The notes below the pieces were generated by a model. That model was not told the DNA's origin. It did not search any database and saw only the letters and a list, made by a program, of their open reading frames with translations. A stretch of 64,000 nucleotides of DNA, taken from positions 121,388,264 through 121,452,263 of the forward strand of contig JAVGWX010000003.1 in assembly GCA_036924085.1 (NCBI GenBank). The letters run 5' to 3'. This document shows positions 61,550-64,000 of the stretch, one piece after another. The translations under genes and the position numbers were made by a program. The DNA is from Ariolimax columbianus (lineage: Eukaryota > Mollusca > Gastropoda > Stylommatophora > Arionidae). Each line of letters opens with the position of its first letter. Position 1 is the first letter of the stretch.

Positions 61550-62245
61550 AAGGGCAAGTCAATAAATAAGTTACAAATTGTTATTAAATTAAAGTAAATG
61601 AGACATGAACTTGAAAATAATTGATTATTGCATTTACATTGTCCCTAATTTCTCAACATGATTTCCACCAATATTAATACACTTATCCCATTGCTTTGTC
61701 CGTGCACCAAAATCTGCAACATAGAAGTCTTTGGTCTGCTGTCTCAGCCATATTTGCACTTCACATTCAACTTCTTGATCATTCATGAAACGTCTCCCGT
61801 CAAGGTGGGATTATACATTATGCTGTAGGCTAAACTATGAGAACACCCTATTGTAGTTGCTAAACAAACTGTCTATCGTTACTCGCCTGTCAGCTCAAAT
61901 CATCTCCCACATAAAAGCTTCCGATGCAATCTGCTGAACAGGACAGCCAGGTTGGGCTTCGTCAACAATTTTTTAGGGTGCTTGAGAAAATGTATTGATC
62001 CAGTTATGCATTGATTTACGAGACAAACACTTCTCACCGTAATAAGGAAGTATTTCCTTATGAATATCCTTTTCAGAAAATTGTTTTGCCCAACAAAAAT
62101 GTTCTTTGATTGTACACTCTGTGAGCAAGGACACAATAATTTATCTCAGCTGCGCATGTGCATGTGACACCTACAGTAATCACAAAGCTGGATGTTGCTG
62201 CTATGTAATGACACTTTTGGAAACTACAAACTACATTTCTAGTTC
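61550..62245 (-). pseudogene. Mariner transposase fossil, internally deleted
   Basis: The minus strand gives RTKQWDKCINIGG and a LRQQTKDFYVADFG piece (mariner C-terminus) followed on the other side by IHFLKHPKKLLTKPNLAVLF (mid-N-terminal). The catalytic centre between them is deleted at about 61808. The end aagtcaataaataagttaca matches 18672. Confidence 0.78.
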
Positions 62246-62360
62246 TACATGGCTCCGACAGATAGCAGTCTCTTCTTCAGCACTGAATGAGGTTTGGCTA
62301 CAAGCCTCAGCAATTGGACATGGTAGTCGATCGACGCAACGCGCCCAAGATGCATAAGCA
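62245..62360 (+). pseudogene. LINE-K fragment
   Basis: It reads STWLRQIAVSSSALNEVWLQ and AIGHGSR, like the [19 protein letters not shown] region at 47640-48370. Confidence 0.65.
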
Positions 62361-63356
62361 AACATTATTATTATTAACTACATTTTTCTGCTATCCAATA
62401 TCAGTTTGTAACCTACTTACTGACTTACCCTTGTACTTTCATAACTTCAAATCTCTAATAATCACACTTTTTTCCTGTCTCTTTTTTATTCCTTAGCAAG
62501 CATAGGGACACCACTGCAGTTAACAACCTAATAGAAACCTGTATCAAAGAACTTTGTGTTTTCTTGCTCTGGTCATTTCTTTAGATAATTGTTTTACACA
62601 ATAAGATTGCTAGTTTCATACACAACCGTATTTAGTCACTTTTTCTGAGATACTTGGAAGGCTACAGCTGCACTTTTTTTCCGCTCCATGGGATTTACAC
62701 AGGTGAATCACACACACTACAGAGAAAATTAATTTTACTTTATCAGACAATAACTGATAAAGGGAGCGTCTAAGCAACTCTGGCCATAACACAATCCAGT
62801 CTACTCTGCTGTAAATGAACACTTGACTTACTATTAGGTAAGGTAAGGCAGTGGGAAAGGAAGCTGGTCATCTTTCCTAAAAAAAGTTGAGACCTAATAC
62901 AATTACATTTTTAAACACTTCATCCTCAATGGCAGTGACTGCCACATGACCAGTTTTACTGATGAGTGCCATATGTAACAATATAGCAACATATTCATCC
63001 AAACTTATTAGAAATGGTCAATTGGTATTCTTTAGCTACCCAAAAAAAACATGGCATAGGAAAAGTCAGCCACAACACGAACATCTGTCTCTACGATGTG
63101 AATATTAGCAACAAAGCACTTTTTTTTCTTGCTGCAATAAGTATTACTAAATGTTAATGTATTTCTTTATCACACCAAAACACTATAAATAGACTACCTG
63201 TCTAAATTAATACACTTATGAAATATTAATACACCTGTTAATTATACATTAAAAAACAAAATTCAATATTTGTTCATTTCAAATGCAGTTTCATATACCA
63301 TTTTTATATCACTTTACAAAATGAACACCACAGTGAAGGGTAACCTTCTCAGACGA
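62361..63356. other. Probable CROT intron, nothing recognised
   Basis: AT-rich sequence. I looked on the minus strand for the N-terminal CROT exon (the SLPVPSLEESL-like region) and did not find it. Confidence 0.5.
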
Positions 63357-63656
63357 ACCTTCATCTTTCATCCTGAAAAGAACATTGTGTTGCAGTTTAC
63401 AGTGAGGCTGTGACATCTGCACCTTTCGGTCAAAACATCCAACTTCAAAAATCTTTTTTCGGGTACCAGGTTTGCCTTCACACTTTGCCCTATTCTGTCA
63501 GCCAGACTACACTAGTGCAGCCTGTTTCAAGGACCATCGCTTGGAGACAGAATAGGGTCTTGGTCAACTCTGGTTTGCTGACCTTTATGCAAGCAGCCAG
63601 CTCTTGAGTCACTGGCTGCTGTCAGCTCATTCACTGTGCCGCATCTTTGGCCCCAC
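63357..63656 (-). mobile_element. SINE-1b copy
   Basis: It has gttgcagtttacagtgaggc, tgcacctttcggtcaaaaca and agggtcttggtcaactctgg. It is one of the better preserved SINE-1b copies. Confidence 0.8.
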
Positions 63657-64000
63657 AAAAGAACCATCCTTGTAGAAAGTGATATTCAGGACACTATTTA
63701 TTTGATCAACAAGTAGCCCCAAATTTGGTGACCGCACTCCCTTTGACTGATCATTCAAAGCTGTTGCTAATATATGAAGGTCTTTCCTTCATTATTATCA
63801 TACACACAGTGGCATGACATGTCTGGCTCACTACAGGGCCAGTCTGATACTTCAGTTCAGATCAAATATTTATTCCATTACATAATGAGTGAACAACTCC
63901 ATAGTGATGTGCGATCTCCCTAGCATTACCCTTGTTTGGTGTGTCATTGGAAGACGTGACATTTTTAAATATATTGGTATAATGTTTCATAGTATCTATC
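63657..64000. other. Right edge, nothing recognised
   Basis: No exon, repeat family or regulatory signal was recognised up to the window end. Confidence 0.45.

Noticed and set aside
62361..64000. Search for the CROT N-terminal exon and promoter
   Set aside because: No minus-strand segment with the expected N-terminal pattern and splice sites was found; the 5' end is likely outside the window.

Overview
The window is nuclear DNA of an animal, most likely a lophotrochozoan and probably a gastropod mollusc. The reasons are GT-AG introns, one gene spread over 50 kb, AT-rich introns full of LINEs, tRNA-headed SINEs, mariner and piggyBac remnants, and many minisatellites. The species-level guess is inference; nothing here is prokaryotic.

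One host gene runs through most of the window on the minus strand: a carnitine O-octanoyltransferase (CROT-like, choline/carnitine acyltransferase family). I could place 13 exons from 61355 down to a stop codon at 11572. All 12 introns have GT-AG ends, every codon phase joins correctly, and together the exons give 534 codons with no stop or frameshift. Compared with the roughly 612 residues of vertebrate CROT, only the first ~75-80 residues are missing; they must lie beyond the right edge. The catalytic His (start of the 38964-39047 exon), the HGRTET carnitine-site motif, the GGGG...LSTS motif and a PTS1-like C-terminal ARL tripeptide are all visible, so the product is probably a peroxisomal medium-chain carnitine acyltransferase.

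The rest is repeats. (1) LINE-A, with endonuclease remnant, RT, RNase H and a Cys/His C-terminus and a (GAA)n tail: 1-1620 (+), 14094-17235 (-, one uninterrupted ORF), 48753-49400 (+), 54507-54597 (-). (2) LINE-B, CR1/L2-like with a terminal hairpin and (TTAAG)n tail: 43255-45605, 59593-60644, 56318-57000, 18810-19215 and smaller pieces. (3) Other LINE fragments (LINE-C, -D, -E, -K and several RTE/BovB-like types). (4) SINE families: SINE-1 (about 18 copies, subfamilies a/b/c; its end matches LINE-A), SINE-2 (tRNA head, LINE-B tail), SINE-3, SINE-4, SINE-5 and a short core repeat. (5) DNA transposons: a TTAA-bounded piggyBac derivative at 52940-53662, palindromic mariner derivatives at 6158-6701 and 8934-9496, and mariner fossils near 19, 28 and 62 kb. 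(6) At least 13 minisatellite arrays with 18-96 bp units, several grown from parts of LINEs, SINEs or, in one case, a CROT exon-intron junction.

Layout: 1-11.3 kb lies downstream of the gene and holds LINE/SINE/mariner material plus a 1.5-kb segmental duplication; 11.3-61.4 kb is the gene with its repeat-filled introns; 61.4-64 kb is intron or upstream sequence with a mariner fossil and SINEs. The main biology is one conserved metabolic gene surviving inside a dense, nested retroelement landscape. Target-site duplications give a readable order of insertion, and two LINE/SINE partnerships can be proposed from shared 3' ends. LINE and SINE letters are names used only for this window.
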